From positions 1 to 61,999 of the forward strand of contig CAZCZU010000009.1 in NCBI GenBank assembly GCA_964503475.1: a stretch of 61,999 nucleotides of DNA, written 5' to 3'. The DNA is from CAZCZU01 sp964503475 (GTDB lineage Bacteria; Pseudomonadota; Zetaproteobacteria; Mariprofundales; Mariprofundaceae). A program made the translations under genes and the position numbers. Positions 50,545 through 58,984 of this stretch are shown in pieces (position 1 is the first letter of the stretch; each line of letters starts with the position of its first letter). The notes below the pieces were generated by a model. That model saw only the letters and a list, made by a program, of their open reading frames with translations. It made no database searches and was not told the DNA's origin.

Positions 50545-50987
50545 TCGATTACGAATGGCTTGAGCAGCAGATGCAGTGCCCGGCACTGGATGAGAAGCAG
50601 CGCCAACTGCTCGACGATGTGATTCAGGAGCAGTCGTTGCCATCCGATGTGCCGGTAATCCACCAGGGGCGTGGCGGTCGGGCACTCTACCTGCTCTATG
50701 CCGGCAGTGTGCGCATCGTGCGCAAGCGTGAGACGGGCGAGAAGGTCGAGCTTTTGGCGCCACAGGGGCTGAAGCTGTTCGGTGAGATGAGCTTTTTCAG
50801 CGATGAGCCGGCCAGTGCCGATGTGGTGACCGATCAGCACTGCACCATCTATCGTATCGATCATGAGCGCTTCGAGCAGCTTCAGAAAGAGGCTCCCGAT
50901 GTGGCCATGGACCTGATGACCATGGTCGTGCGCAATATGGGCGCCACTATCCGTCGCCTGGACAGCAAGTTCGCCCATATCTACTGA
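50541..50987 (+). CDS. Cyclic nucleotide-binding domain protein
   Basis: A 148-residue protein that is almost entirely one CNB fold: LPSDVPVIHQGRGGRALYLLYAGSVRIVRKR, then KLFGEMSFFSDEPASADVV, which is the phosphate-binding cassette (GE..FF....RSA) with Pro-Ala-Ser-Ala in place of the arginine region, so cAMP binding is doubtful. There is no HTH or enzyme domain. The overlap with thiO suggests co-translation. Confidence 0.85.
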   Translation: MIDYEWLEQQMQCPALDEKQRQLLDDVIQEQSLPSDVPVIHQGRGGRALYLLYAGSVRIVRKRETGEKVELLAPQGLKLFGEMSFFSDEPASADVVTDQHCTIYRIDHERFEQLQKEAPDVAMDLMTMVVRNMGATIRRLDSKFAHIY

Positions 50988-50996
50988 TTATCCCGG

Positions 50997-51707
50997 TCAG
51001 TTCAGTTCGAAGACTCCCTCGAAGCTGCGGGAGACCTTGCCTTCAAGGACCAGGCTGTCCGGCGTGCCGGAGACGGTCACCTCGCCACCCGGCATGATGA
51101 TGCTCTGCGGGCGGTTATGACCTTCGCTGCTCCAGATAGCCACGGCCACGGCACAGGCACCGGATCCGCAGGCCGGGGTGTGGCCCACGCCGCGCTCGAT
51201 AATCTCGATCCAGGCATGATCCTCGCCCTGGCCGCTGACAATCTCGATATTGCGACCCTCGGGCATCTGTTCGGTCGCTTCGAAGAAGACGCGATGGGCA
51301 TTGCCGATCTCGATGTCGACATGGGCATCGTTATGATCGCTGATCGTGGCCTTACCCATCTCCACCCGGATACCCTTCTCGCCCCGCGACGCGCTGACGA
51401 TACGGTCGGGCAGGACGATGCGTACGGCCTGAGAGCCTGTGCGCTCAAGCAGCAGGCTGCCGACACAGCGCAGGCCGTTACCGCAATTGCCGGCCTCCGA
51501 GCCATCGGCATTAAAGATGTGCATGGCCGCATCAGCGGTATCGGACACATGCAACACGAGCACCTGGTCGCAACCGATACCCAGCCGGCGATCGGCCAGG
51601 CGCATAATCAGTTCCGTATCGAGTTCGGGCAGGGGATGGGAGAGGCCGTCGAGGATGACAAAATCGTTGCCCTGGGCCTGCATCTTGATGAAGGGGAGGC
51701 TGCTCAT
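50997..51707 (-). CDS. dapF: Diaminopimelate epimerase
   Basis: Interconverts LL- and meso-diaminopimelate for lysine and peptidoglycan. Both catalytic cysteines are present, in NCGNGLRC and ACGSGACA, along with QGNDFVILD and ERGVGHTP. The family's GNPH loop reads GNAH here. At 236 residues it is shorter than the usual 270-280. The start at 51707 overlaps the queF stop (ATGA). Confidence 0.92.
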   Translation of the reverse strand: MSSLPFIKMQAQGNDFVILDGLSHPLPELDTELIMRLADRRLGIGCDQVLVLHVSDTADAAMHIFNADGSEAGNCGNGLRCVGSLLLERTGSQAVRIVLPDRIVSASRGEKGIRVEMGKATISDHNDAHVDIEIGNAHRVFFEATEQMPEGRNIEIVSGQGEDHAWIEIIERGVGHTPACGSGACAVAVAIWSSEGHNRPQSIIMPGGEVTVSGTPDSLVLEGKVSRSFEGVFELN

Positions 51708-52084
51708 TCCGCTTTGCAATGCTCCACGACCACGCTGGTGTAGATGCCGCCGCGTACATTGAATACCGCCTCAAGACGCAACTGGCGCGGGTCGAGCAGC
51801 TCGATCAGGTCGTTGGCGATCATGTTCGTCACCTGCTCGTGGAAATGTCCCTCGTCGCGGAAGCTCCAGTAATAGAGCTTCAGTGATTTGAGCTCCACGC
51901 AGAGCTGGTCCGGCACGTAGTCGAGTTTGATCTCGGCAAAATCCGGCTGCCCGGTCTTCGGGCAGAGGCAGGTGAACTCCGGCGAATCGATCTTGATATG
52001 GTAGTCGCGTTCCGGGTTGGGGTTCGGAAAGGTCTCCAGATATTTGGTCGGCCGGTTCAGATTGGCGCCCAGTTTTTCGTTCAT
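51704..52084 (-). CDS. queF: NADPH-dependent preQ0 reductase QueF
   Basis: Reduces preQ0 to preQ1 in queuosine synthesis. The catalytic Cys and Asp are in CLCPKTGQPDFAEI, and FRDEGHFHE is the QueF motif. At 126 residues it is the short, unimodular (type I) form. It lies four bases after dapE and overlaps dapF. Confidence 0.94.
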   Translation of the reverse strand: MNEKLGANLNRPTKYLETFPNPNPERDYHIKIDSPEFTCLCPKTGQPDFAEIKLDYVPDQLCVELKSLKLYYWSFRDEGHFHEQVTNMIANDLIELLDPRQLRLEAVFNVRGGIYTSVVVEHCKAE

Positions 52085-52088
52085 CGCA

Positions 52089-53213
52089 TTAAACCTCGAA
52101 GTTTTCGATAATATCCATGTAGATGCGGGTCAGGTTCTCCAGCTCATGCGTGGCAACCCGTTCGCCCACCTGGTGAATGGTGTTGTTGGTCAGCCCCAGC
52201 TCCACCACCGGCACACCTGCTGCAGCGAGGAAACGGCCATCGGAGGTGCCGCCGCCGGTATCGCGCACCGTCTCGATATCGCTGATGCGGCGGATACTGT
52301 CGCAGACCAGGTCGAGGAAGGGGCCGTCATCGGTCGAGAAAGCCGTGGCCTGATGCTGGATATCCATCTCGACACGCGCATCAGCAACCGCAGCCTCGAT
52401 TGCCCGGCAGATGCCGTCGTAATCGATGGCCGGGTTGTAGCGGATGTCGATGGTGGCCCGGCAACTGCCGGGAATGACATTCATGGCACCGGTGCCGGCG
52501 CTCAGGTTGGTGATCTGGCAGGAGGTCGGGGGGAAGCCCTCGGCCGGTACGCCCCAGTCGATCTCGGCAATGCGGGCCAGGGCCGGGGCGGCCATGTGAA
52601 TGGCGTTGTCGGCATCGGCCGGATAGGCGGAGTGCCCCTGCTTGCCGATGAAGTCGATCACGATCTGCACGACCCCGCGCCGTCCGCGCCGGATCACGTC
52701 ACCCACCTGTTTGGAGCTTGAGGGCTCACCGACGATGGCAGCATCCGGGAGCGACCCGTCGGCCTGCATCGCCTCGATAATGCGGATGGTGCCGTCGATC
52801 GAGTCCCCCTCTTCATCGGAGGTGATCAAAAGCTGCAGCGTCGGCAACGGCTCCAGGCGGCCGCACAGCTGGGCCACGGCCGTGATCCAGCAGGCAATGC
52901 CACCCTTCATGTCTTGGGCACCACGCCCGTGCAGCACGCCATCTTCGATGACGGCATCAAAGGGCGGGTGCGGCCATGCCTCGACCGGGCCGGTCGGCAC
53001 CACATCGGTATGGCCGGCAAAGGCGAGGGTGCCGGGCAGTTCGCCGGCACGCTGGTAGATGCTGTTGGTGATGCCGCCGGCATCGACCGAACGGCGCACG
53101 AAGCCGAGCGGGGCAAGCAACGATTCGATATAATCCTGGCAGCCACCATCATCCGGTGTCACCGACTGGCGGCGGATCAGTTTGGCGGCTATTTGCGTGG
53201 CGGTTTCAAGCAT
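52089..53213 (-). CDS. dapE: Succinyl-diaminopimelate desuccinylase
   Basis: Zinc peptidase-family (M20) enzyme releasing LL-diaminopimelate. FAGHTDVVPTGP, the DMKGGIA metal motif, TSDEEGDSIDG and the C-terminal TSDGRF are present; 374 residues. dapE-queF-dapF in one tight unit brings two lysine-pathway steps together. Confidence 0.95.
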   Translation of the reverse strand: MLETATQIAAKLIRRQSVTPDDGGCQDYIESLLAPLGFVRRSVDAGGITNSIYQRAGELPGTLAFAGHTDVVPTGPVEAWPHPPFDAVIEDGVLHGRGAQDMKGGIACWITAVAQLCGRLEPLPTLQLLITSDEEGDSIDGTIRIIEAMQADGSLPDAAIVGEPSSSKQVGDVIRRGRRGVVQIVIDFIGKQGHSAYPADADNAIHMAAPALARIAEIDWGVPAEGFPPTSCQITNLSAGTGAMNVIPGSCRATIDIRYNPAIDYDGICRAIEAAVADARVEMDIQHQATAFSTDDGPFLDLVCDSIRRISDIETVRDTGGGTSDGRFLAAAGVPVVELGLTNNTIHQVGERVATHELENLTRIYMDIIENFEV

Positions 53214-53265
53214 GGGCGCACCCTAATGAAAAGGCGGAGTCGGTGGTACTGCCAATTGCAGCCCT

Positions 53266-53736
53266 CTAGAAGACGCTTTCCACGTGCGAGTGCTGCTCAT
53301 GGCGCGGTTCATGACGCCCCAGGCGGTATGCCGCGACAAGTGCCTGTTGCAGCTGCGGCTGAGCCGGCAGGTCGTCGACGCCCATATGGCGGGCTGCAAT
53401 CGCCTGCAGGTTGGCTAGCAGCTTCTGCTCATGCCATGCAGCCTGAAATGCTTCGCTGTCGAACGTGTCCCCGTGCAGGTGGTTGGCCGCCAGGCCCTCG
53501 GCACTTTCGAACTCCAGCTCCTCCATCATCATGACATCATGCTCATAACTGTAGGGGCTGATATGGCTGACTTCGGCCAGATAGTTGTAAAAGCAGGGGA
53601 GTTCGCCTGCCGCTTCCATCAGGGCATCGAGGTCGATGGTGGTACGTGGTGTATAGGTTTCACCCTTGAAACAGAAGGTCAGGCTGATGGTCAGGCGACT
53701 GCCGGTATCGAGCGGATTGTTCGGTTCGTGACTCAT
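53266..53736 (-). CDS. Conserved unknown protein near dapE
   Basis: A 156-residue soluble, acidic protein beginning RLTISLTFCFKGETYTPRTTIDLDALM, a pattern seen in small proteobacterial unknowns, with a helical C-terminus rich in Gln, His and Ala. It overlaps the DUF4936 gene upstream by four bases. No function assigned. Confidence 0.7.
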   Translation of the reverse strand: MSHEPNNPLDTGSRLTISLTFCFKGETYTPRTTIDLDALMEAAGELPCFYNYLAEVSHISPYSYEHDVMMMEELEFESAEGLAANHLHGDTFDSEAFQAAWHEQKLLANLQAIAARHMGVDDLPAQPQLQQALVAAYRLGRHEPRHEQHSHVESVF

Positions 53737-54011
53737 TGCGGCTCCAGCAGATTAAAGGATTCACAGCGGCGGGCGCTCTCAAGACGCGCATGCCAGGCTT
53801 GCGATGCAGCCAGCGCCTCGATCCGGGTGGCAGCATCGGCCGGTACACCTTCGAACACCTCCATGAACGTCGTCTGCCGCTCATTCCGGCGCATGTAGAG
53901 GCGTCCATGCAGGCCGAAGCGTGTCGCCAGCATGGCAAGCCAGGTATGCAGCTCCGGGGCCAGCTCTGCATCGGCATGATACCAGATAAAGAGATTGGTC
54001 GACTCAGGCAT
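53733..54011 (-). CDS. DUF4936-like small protein
   Basis: A 92-residue protein starting at 54011 (MPESTNLFIWYH), inside the end of ygfZ. The layout short beta strand (LFIWYHADAEL), RLYMRRNERQTTFMEVFEGVP and a C-terminal helix is like DUF4936, found near folate-binding YgfZ in other proteobacteria. Function unknown. Confidence 0.65.
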   Translation of the reverse strand: MPESTNLFIWYHADAELAPELHTWLAMLATRFGLHGRLYMRRNERQTTFMEVFEGVPADAATRIEALAASQAWHARLESARRCESFNLLEPQ

Positions 54012-54954
54012 GGCAGGCCTCCAGCAGAGTGACAGTGGAACCATCCTCCAACTGAAGGGGCTGTCCCGATTCGGCTGCCTCGATATTGAGCATGGCGATA
54101 CCGAAACAGCCTTCATCGCTCGCAGCAGCACTGGTCACCTGTCCGATAGCGGCCGTCGTCTTGATTGCTGCCGGCAAGCAGGCAGGCAATTGTTCCATCC
54201 TTATATGGTAAAGGCGCTTGCGGATGCCTCCACGCCAGTGCATACGGCTGGTGACCTCCTGGCCGACATAGCAGCCCTTGTCGAAGCTGACCCCGTCCAT
54301 CTCGGCAAGGTTGGCATTCATCGGATGCACCTTCTCATTCCAGTCGATGCCGAAACGGGGCGAACCCTGGACGATGCGGGCGTCGTTCAGTGTCTCTTCA
54401 TCCATGCTGTTGCCAAGCTGTCGGGCAATGGCTGCAATCCGCTCCTCCGGAGCGACAATCCAGACGCCATCGTCTGCTGCTACAGGCATACGCAACACAA
54501 ACAGCTCTTCATCCGAAGCCCTTGCCAGCGACAGGCGTTGGCGCCCCGGTTGGGGCAGAGCGGCATTGGCCAGGGCGTGGTCCGTTTCGGGGCCCTGCAG
54601 GGCCAGGATCTGCATCGAATCAACCCGGCCGATTCGAAGCTTGTAGCCGATGGAGAAGCGACGCAGGCGGGCCACACTTGCCTCGGCTACGGCATGCGGC
54701 ACCAGCATGATGCGCTCCTCCTGCCGGCCGTTGAAAAGATAGAGCTCGGAAACCGCCTTGCCCTGTGGGGTCAGTACAACACTATAGATACCTTGTGTGT
54801 CGGTCAGGCGGCCTAAATCCTGGGTAATCTGCCCCTGCAGATAGGTGTCAATTTCCGGGCCGGAAGCCTTCAGGACCGAGAGGCCGTTATCGATGCAGGT
54901 GCAATAGCTCTCTCGCAATAAAGTAATGTGTGGCTGGGATAGGGAAGTGCTCAT
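54004..54954 (-). CDS. ygfZ: Folate-binding protein YgfZ
   Basis: Tetrahydrofolate-dependent factor that helps assemble or repair iron-sulfur clusters in some enzymes. The hallmark KGCYVGQE is present in DKGCYVGQEVTSR, in a GcvT-like fold; 316 residues. The start at 54954 (MSTSLSQPH) is preferred over 54999. It begins a minus-strand run to dapF. Confidence 0.92.
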   Translation of the reverse strand: MSTSLSQPHITLLRESYCTCIDNGLSVLKASGPEIDTYLQGQITQDLGRLTDTQGIYSVVLTPQGKAVSELYLFNGRQEERIMLVPHAVAEASVARLRRFSIGYKLRIGRVDSMQILALQGPETDHALANAALPQPGRQRLSLARASDEELFVLRMPVAADDGVWIVAPEERIAAIARQLGNSMDEETLNDARIVQGSPRFGIDWNEKVHPMNANLAEMDGVSFDKGCYVGQEVTSRMHWRGGIRKRLYHIRMEQLPACLPAAIKTTAAIGQVTSAAASDEGCFGIAMLNIEAAESGQPLQLEDGSTVTLLEACHA

Positions 54955-55268
54955 AGCGCCATGCTTCTCCGACTTTCCTGTGCTGGCAACCTTTCTCACG
55001 ATGCGGATGGCCAGGCCACGTCACGCCACATGGGCTGTTGGCGGCACGTTATACCTTGGCGCATGGCATCGACGATGCATGCGCCAATTGACGAACCGGC
55101 ACTTCAACTCATAAAATGCACGATTCACAAAAGCAGACTGTTGAATGTCGACTTAAGACGGCGGTTATGGGGCAATCCGGTCGGAAAGAACCCAAAACCT
55201 TTACGCTTGCTATGACATTTTTATTTGTGCAACCTTGCCCGCTGAACGAGGCAATGGAGGATTATGAC
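54955..55268. other. Intergenic region without recognisable gene
   Basis: These 314 bases between ygfZ and the first small secreted protein hold only short open frames with no protein-like character. Promoters for both neighbours must lie here, but I see no convincing sigma-70 pair. Confidence 0.5.
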
Positions 55269-55574
55269 ATGAGGCAATTGAAGGCATTCATCGCAGTAAC
55301 GGTGGTTTTTGGTGCGCTTGTAAGTGCCAATATTGCGCCCGCCGCGATGAACTTTAGCTATGTTCAGCAGGCTATGGCGGCAGATGATACCGGCATGGGC
55401 AAGGTTTCCCTGCTGCTTAAAAAGCTGCGTGCCTCGATGGCCAGTATAAAGGATCTCGACGAACTGGAGAAGGCAGGCATGTCGAAACGCGATGTGGACC
55501 GCATGCGCCGTGCTATGCAGCAGAAAATCCAGCAGCTTACGGACGAGGCAGTCGCTTCCATCCACGCTCTCTAA
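55269..55574 (+). CDS. Small secreted helical protein, copy 1
   Basis: A 101-residue precursor with a signal peptide that probably ends at AMA (residues 35-37) and a mature part of about 64 residues, all helix-forming. The last 60 residues match copy 2 at 55 positions, while at least 23 codons differ silently, so the mature protein is under strong selection. The C-terminus (GMSKRD ... IQQLTDEAVAS) resembles the last helix of ribosome recycling factor. GGAGG at 55256-55260 sets the start at 55269. It has its own terminator. Function unknown. Confidence 0.8.
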   Translation: MRQLKAFIAVTVVFGALVSANIAPAAMNFSYVQQAMAADDTGMGKVSLLLKKLRASMASIKDLDELEKAGMSKRDVDRMRRAMQQKIQQLTDEAVASIHAL

Positions 55575-55601
55575 TCCCTATCCCTCGAACCTTATTTCTT
55601 T

Positions 55602-55627
55602 AAAAGCCGTGCATTGCACGGCTTTTT
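55602..55627 (+). terminator. Terminator after secreted protein copy 1
   Basis: AAAAGCCGTGC (55602-55612), loop ATT, GCACGGCTTTTTTT: an eleven-base stem followed by T, so copy 1 is probably transcribed alone. Confidence 0.92.
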
Positions 55628-55762
55628 TTGTGCTCTCCGGCCAGATGAACGATCCGATATTTCCTGTGTCTGTGGATTTTCCCCTATTTAGTTTGCGGGG
55701 TAGTCGATTCTTGTGCTACCTTGAGTGAATAAATTGTCGTATCCGTTCGGGGAGGGGAGTGA

Positions 55763-56062
55763 ATGAAGCAATTTAAATCTGCAATGGTTGCCCTCTCTTT
55801 GGCAATGGCGATGGCTACGCCCTTCATTGCATCCAACCACCTTAGCATGATACCTCTGGCGATCGCTCAGGAGCAGAGCGGGATGGACAAGGTATCCCTG
55901 CTTCTCAAAAAACTGCGTGCTTCGATGGCCAGTATGAAGGATCTCGATGAACTCGAAAAAGCCGGCATGTCGAAAGAGGATGTCGACCGCATGCGAAGGG
56001 CGATGGAGCAGAAAATCCAACAATTAACGGATGAGGCCATTGCATCCATCCATGCTTTATAA
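55763..56062 (+). CDS. Small secreted helical protein, copy 2
   Basis: A 99-residue precursor with a signal peptide unlike that of copy 1 (ending AIAQ near residue 36) but an almost identical mature region: residues 40-99 differ from copy 1 at only five positions. GMSKED (68-73) and IQQLTD (85-90) recall the C-terminal helix of RRF. GGGGAGGGGAG precedes the ATG. The helical hairpin it predicts could dimerise. Function unknown. Confidence 0.8.
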   Translation: MKQFKSAMVALSLAMAMATPFIASNHLSMIPLAIAQEQSGMDKVSLLLKKLRASMASMKDLDELEKAGMSKEDVDRMRRAMEQKIQQLTDEAIASIHAL

Positions 56063-56068
56063 CTGTTC

Positions 56069-56096
56069 AGGCTGTGCTTCGTGCACAGCCTTTTTT
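56069..56096 (+). terminator. Terminator after secreted protein copy 2
   Basis: GGCTGTGC (56070-56077), loop TTCGT, GCACAGCC (56083-56090), then six T. Confidence 0.93.
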
Positions 56097-56207
56097 GTTT
56101 TCGGGGAGTCCGGGCCCGCGATGTACCCATGGTCAGGCGCTTCCCGTTTCGCGAATGATTTCGTGCCACACATGCCTGGGTAAATGATGATATCACGGGA
56201 GGAGAAT

Positions 56208-56729
56208 ATGAGCGTAAGAAAATGGTTGTCTTTTATCATACTGGGGATTCTGCTGTCGCCCTTGGCGGCCCAGGCTGGTGAGGCAAGGCATGTCAATTTT
56301 GCCGCATTTCAGAAACATTCGCCGGGTTTTGAGTTCGATCCGATTGTTTTGGGTAAATTCAGCGATTTCATCGCCGCCATGGACGGAGCCCAGGTTCTGA
56401 TGCTATCGCATACGGCTGCAGTGAAGGATGGCGACGTGCTGAATATTCAGACGGACGTGCTACGGGATGAAAACGGCAGTCTGGGCGATTATGGCATCAA
56501 CTGCCAGATGAGCTTCAAGGACGAAAGCACCGAGGAGTATACCTCTTATGCCATCGGCGGTCTTTGCCGCATCATCCAGCAGGGGCGCGGAAAGGCCCTG
56601 ACCCTGACTGCAGTGATTCCGACCGCCAGTCTGCCGGATACCGCTCAGGGAGAGGATGCCTGGGTCGAACTCTATGAAGATGAATCCACCGGCATCGCTT
56701 TTTACGCCAATGTCGGCAAGGGGAAATAA
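56208..56729 (+). CDS. Secreted protein of a paralogous pair, member A
   Basis: A 173-residue precursor with a signal peptide (MSVRKWLSFIILGILLSPLAAQA). The mature protein shares with member B the pattern HVxFAAF, a ML-x2-H-x3-VKDGDxLN-x-Q segment, DxGxNCQ, GGLCxI and a C-terminal EDExxGxxxYxxxG. The two conserved cysteines may form a disulfide. GGGAGGAG at 56197-56204 supports the start. No family recognised; the fold is probably a beta sandwich. Confidence 0.75.
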   Translation: MSVRKWLSFIILGILLSPLAAQAGEARHVNFAAFQKHSPGFEFDPIVLGKFSDFIAAMDGAQVLMLSHTAAVKDGDVLNIQTDVLRDENGSLGDYGINCQMSFKDESTEEYTSYAIGGLCRIIQQGRGKALTLTAVIPTASLPDTAQGEDAWVELYEDESTGIAFYANVGKGK

Positions 56730-56808
56730 CCCCACACCATTATAGGCTTGTAACGTTGCGTGCTTTTTGCTGGAATCGTCCGCATTGCATTTATACGGAG
56801 GAGAGTTT

Positions 56809-57324
56809 ATGCGGATGAGGATGATGGTAGCAGCCATGTTTGCCCTGGCGCCGATCTTTGGCCTGAGCATGCCGATGGCCTATGCAGGCACGCACGTGCA
56901 CTTTGCGGCCTTCTTTGCCACGAAGGGGCCGGGTAGCGTCAATTATCCGGATACGGTGAAGGGTGACGATATCGAAGGCCCGATGATGAAGCAGGGCGCC
57001 GAGATGATGCTGTTCGCCCACTCGGTTTCGGTCAAGGATGGCGATATTCTGAATCTGCAGAATGATACCCTGCGTTCCAAGGGTGCAGGCGGCGAATTCG
57101 ATGACTTCGGCCTCAACTGCCAGATCAGCATGAAGGTGGACGACAGCATGGGTGTTGGTGGCCTGTGCGAGATTTTTGTCACCAGGGGCAAGGAGAACCA
57201 TGTCATCAAGCCGACTCCGATCAAGGAACAGCTGGTGTGGTACAAGGTTTTCGAGGACAAGGAACAGGGCGTTGCCGGTTACTTCATGAAAGAGACCGGT
57301 GCCGATATGACCGAGCACAAATAA
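56809..57324 (+). CDS. Secreted protein of a paralogous pair, member B
   Basis: A 171-residue precursor whose signal peptide is rich in Met (MRMRMMVAAMFALAP) and ends AYAG. It shares NCQIS, GGLCEI, VKDGDILN and the C-terminal motif with member A but overall identity is low, so the duplication is old. ACGGAGGAGAG precedes the start at 56809. A terminator follows. Unknown function. Confidence 0.75.
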   Translation: MRMRMMVAAMFALAPIFGLSMPMAYAGTHVHFAAFFATKGPGSVNYPDTVKGDDIEGPMMKQGAEMMLFAHSVSVKDGDILNLQNDTLRSKGAGGEFDDFGLNCQISMKVDDSMGVGGLCEIFVTRGKENHVIKPTPIKEQLVWYKVFEDKEQGVAGYFMKETGADMTEHK

Positions 57325-57344
57325 CAACAGGCTCATGATACTTT

Positions 57345-57375
57345 AAAGGGCCGGCCTCGAGCCGATCCTTTTTTT
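57345..57375 (+). terminator. Terminator after secreted pair
   Basis: AAGGGCCGGC, loop CTCGA, GCCGATCC then seven T: an imperfect stem with a good T run. Confidence 0.75.
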
Positions 57376-57398
57376 GATGTACGGGGGAATAAGGTTAC

Positions 57399-58592
57399 AT
57401 GAAAACGAAAAACGGATTATTGCTGGCAATGATGCTGGCGCTGCCAGGCATGGCGATGGCTGAAGAGACAGATGTTCAGACCAGCGACGCGACCCGCTTG
57501 CATGCTCAGGAAGTCGGCATCGCCGACTGGCCGGGCCTGACCGGCACCTGGGGCGGAGCTCGCGACCGCATGGAAGAGAGTGGCCTGACCCTGGAGGCGG
57601 TGTATACCGGTGAAGAGGTGCACAACTTCGGTGGCGGCGCCTTCAACAAGAAAGGCTCCATCTATCACGACAACCTCGATCTGGCGATGACACTGGATAC
57701 CGAAAAGGCCGGTATGTGGAAAGGCGGTACGTTTTTCGTCTATTGGCTGCGCAACAACGGTGGCGACCCTTCCGCCAACCTGATCGGCGATCTGCAGACC
57801 GCCAGTAACATCGAGGCTCCGAACCAGTTCATCGTGCATGAGGCGTGGTATGAGCAGAATCTTTCCGATGGCGCGGTATCATTTCTGATCGGTCTGCATG
57901 ACCTCAACTCCGAGTTCTATGCATCCGATTATGCCAGCCTGTACATCAACTCTTCGTTCGGCATCGGTCCGGAGCTTTCCGGCAACGTACCGGCCTCGCT
58001 GTTCCCGAAAGCGGCTCTGGGCGCACGCCTGCGCATCGTACCGTTTGTTGAGGGAAGCTACATCCAGGCCGCCATTTACGATGGCGACCCGGCCACGCGC
58101 GGTTTCAAGAAGGGCGAAGGCCATATGACCATTGCCGAAGCCGGCTACACCTTCGAAGATGGCGCCTACAAGATCGGTTACTGGCAGCATTACGCGACCA
58201 AGACCTTTGGTGCCAACACCTTCAACAGCGATTACGGTTTTTATGCCCTGATTGACCAGACGCTGGTTCGCTTCGAGGGCGACTCCGCCATCGGTGGCTT
58301 CCTGCAGTACGGCAAGGTGCCAGCCAATCGCAATGATATTACCAGCTACTTCGGTGGCGGCCTGAACCTGCATGGCCTGTTCCCGAGTCGTGAAAACGAC
58401 GAGCTCGGTATCGCTCTGGCCAGTGCCAAAACGCACCTGAACACGGAAAACACCATCGAGGCAACGTATCGTATGGAGCTGACCTCCTGGCTGGCGATTC
58501 AGCCGTCGTTCCAGTGGATTCAGAACCCGGGTGGTGACGCCACTGTACCGACCGCCAAGGTTGGTCTGTTTCGCTTCGAGGTCACCCTCTGA
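57399..58592 (+). CDS. OprB-family carbohydrate porin
   Basis: A 397-residue outer-membrane barrel protein. The signal peptide MKTKNGLLLAMMLALPGMAMA is followed by the family's opening WPGLTGTWGGARDRMEESGLTLE and by NLDLAMTLDTEKAGMWKGG; the end VGLFRFEVTL is a typical barrel terminus. OprB proteins pass sugars in pseudomonads, but in organisms that do not use sugars the substrate is uncertain. It closes the small-secreted-protein group and has its own terminator. Confidence 0.88.
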   Translation: MKTKNGLLLAMMLALPGMAMAEETDVQTSDATRLHAQEVGIADWPGLTGTWGGARDRMEESGLTLEAVYTGEEVHNFGGGAFNKKGSIYHDNLDLAMTLDTEKAGMWKGGTFFVYWLRNNGGDPSANLIGDLQTASNIEAPNQFIVHEAWYEQNLSDGAVSFLIGLHDLNSEFYASDYASLYINSSFGIGPELSGNVPASLFPKAALGARLRIVPFVEGSYIQAAIYDGDPATRGFKKGEGHMTIAEAGYTFEDGAYKIGYWQHYATKTFGANTFNSDYGFYALIDQTLVRFEGDSAIGGFLQYGKVPANRNDITSYFGGGLNLHGLFPSRENDELGIALASAKTHLNTENTIEATYRMELTSWLAIQPSFQWIQNPGGDATVPTAKVGLFRFEVTL

Positions 58593-58626
58593 TTACCTGA
58601 AAACGGGAATTCAATCGTACAACAAG

Positions 58627-58657
58627 GGCCGCAGATTCTTTCTGCGGCCTTTTTTTT
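58627..58657 (+). terminator. Terminator of the porin gene
   Basis: GGCCGCAGA (58627-58635), loop TTCTT, TCTGCGGCC (58641-58649), then eight T. Confidence 0.94.
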
Positions 58658-58917
58658 GTATCTCTCTTTCAGATGGTACAAGTAAAAGGCATGGGTATGA
58701 CGACAGGCTGAGAATGGTTGAGCTCACCGTCAAAAGCGGGCATTGGGTGGTGGGTTGCAGCTCGATGACCACACTTGAGACAAAGGTTGAATGGAGTCAG
58801 ATAACCGTTCGATAGCTTTGAGTTTTGTCGTTTGTTTTCCGGCGATCGTCGGTCGCATTGAGGGCATCAATTGGACTCTGCTAAGAGCCGAATCCTGCAT
58901 GGAATGACGATACAATG

Positions 58918-58946
58918 GAAAATGCCCGATGACTGTTTCCGGGCAT
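58918..58946 (-). terminator. Probable terminator of the peptide-binding protein gene
   Basis: Read on the minus strand, ATGCCCG and CGGGCAT pair across an eleven-base loop and are followed by TTTT. It lies 39 bases beyond the stop at 58985. Confidence 0.65.
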
Positions 58947-58984
58947 AAGTCGCTGTTCACACCTTCGCCAGATGTGCCCGGAAA

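Larger units (their letters stand above)
58593..58984. other. Intergenic region after the porin
   Basis: These 392 bases contain two terminators and no supported gene. The middle (about 58690-58915) shows no repeats or motifs that I can name and may be decayed sequence. Confidence 0.5.
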
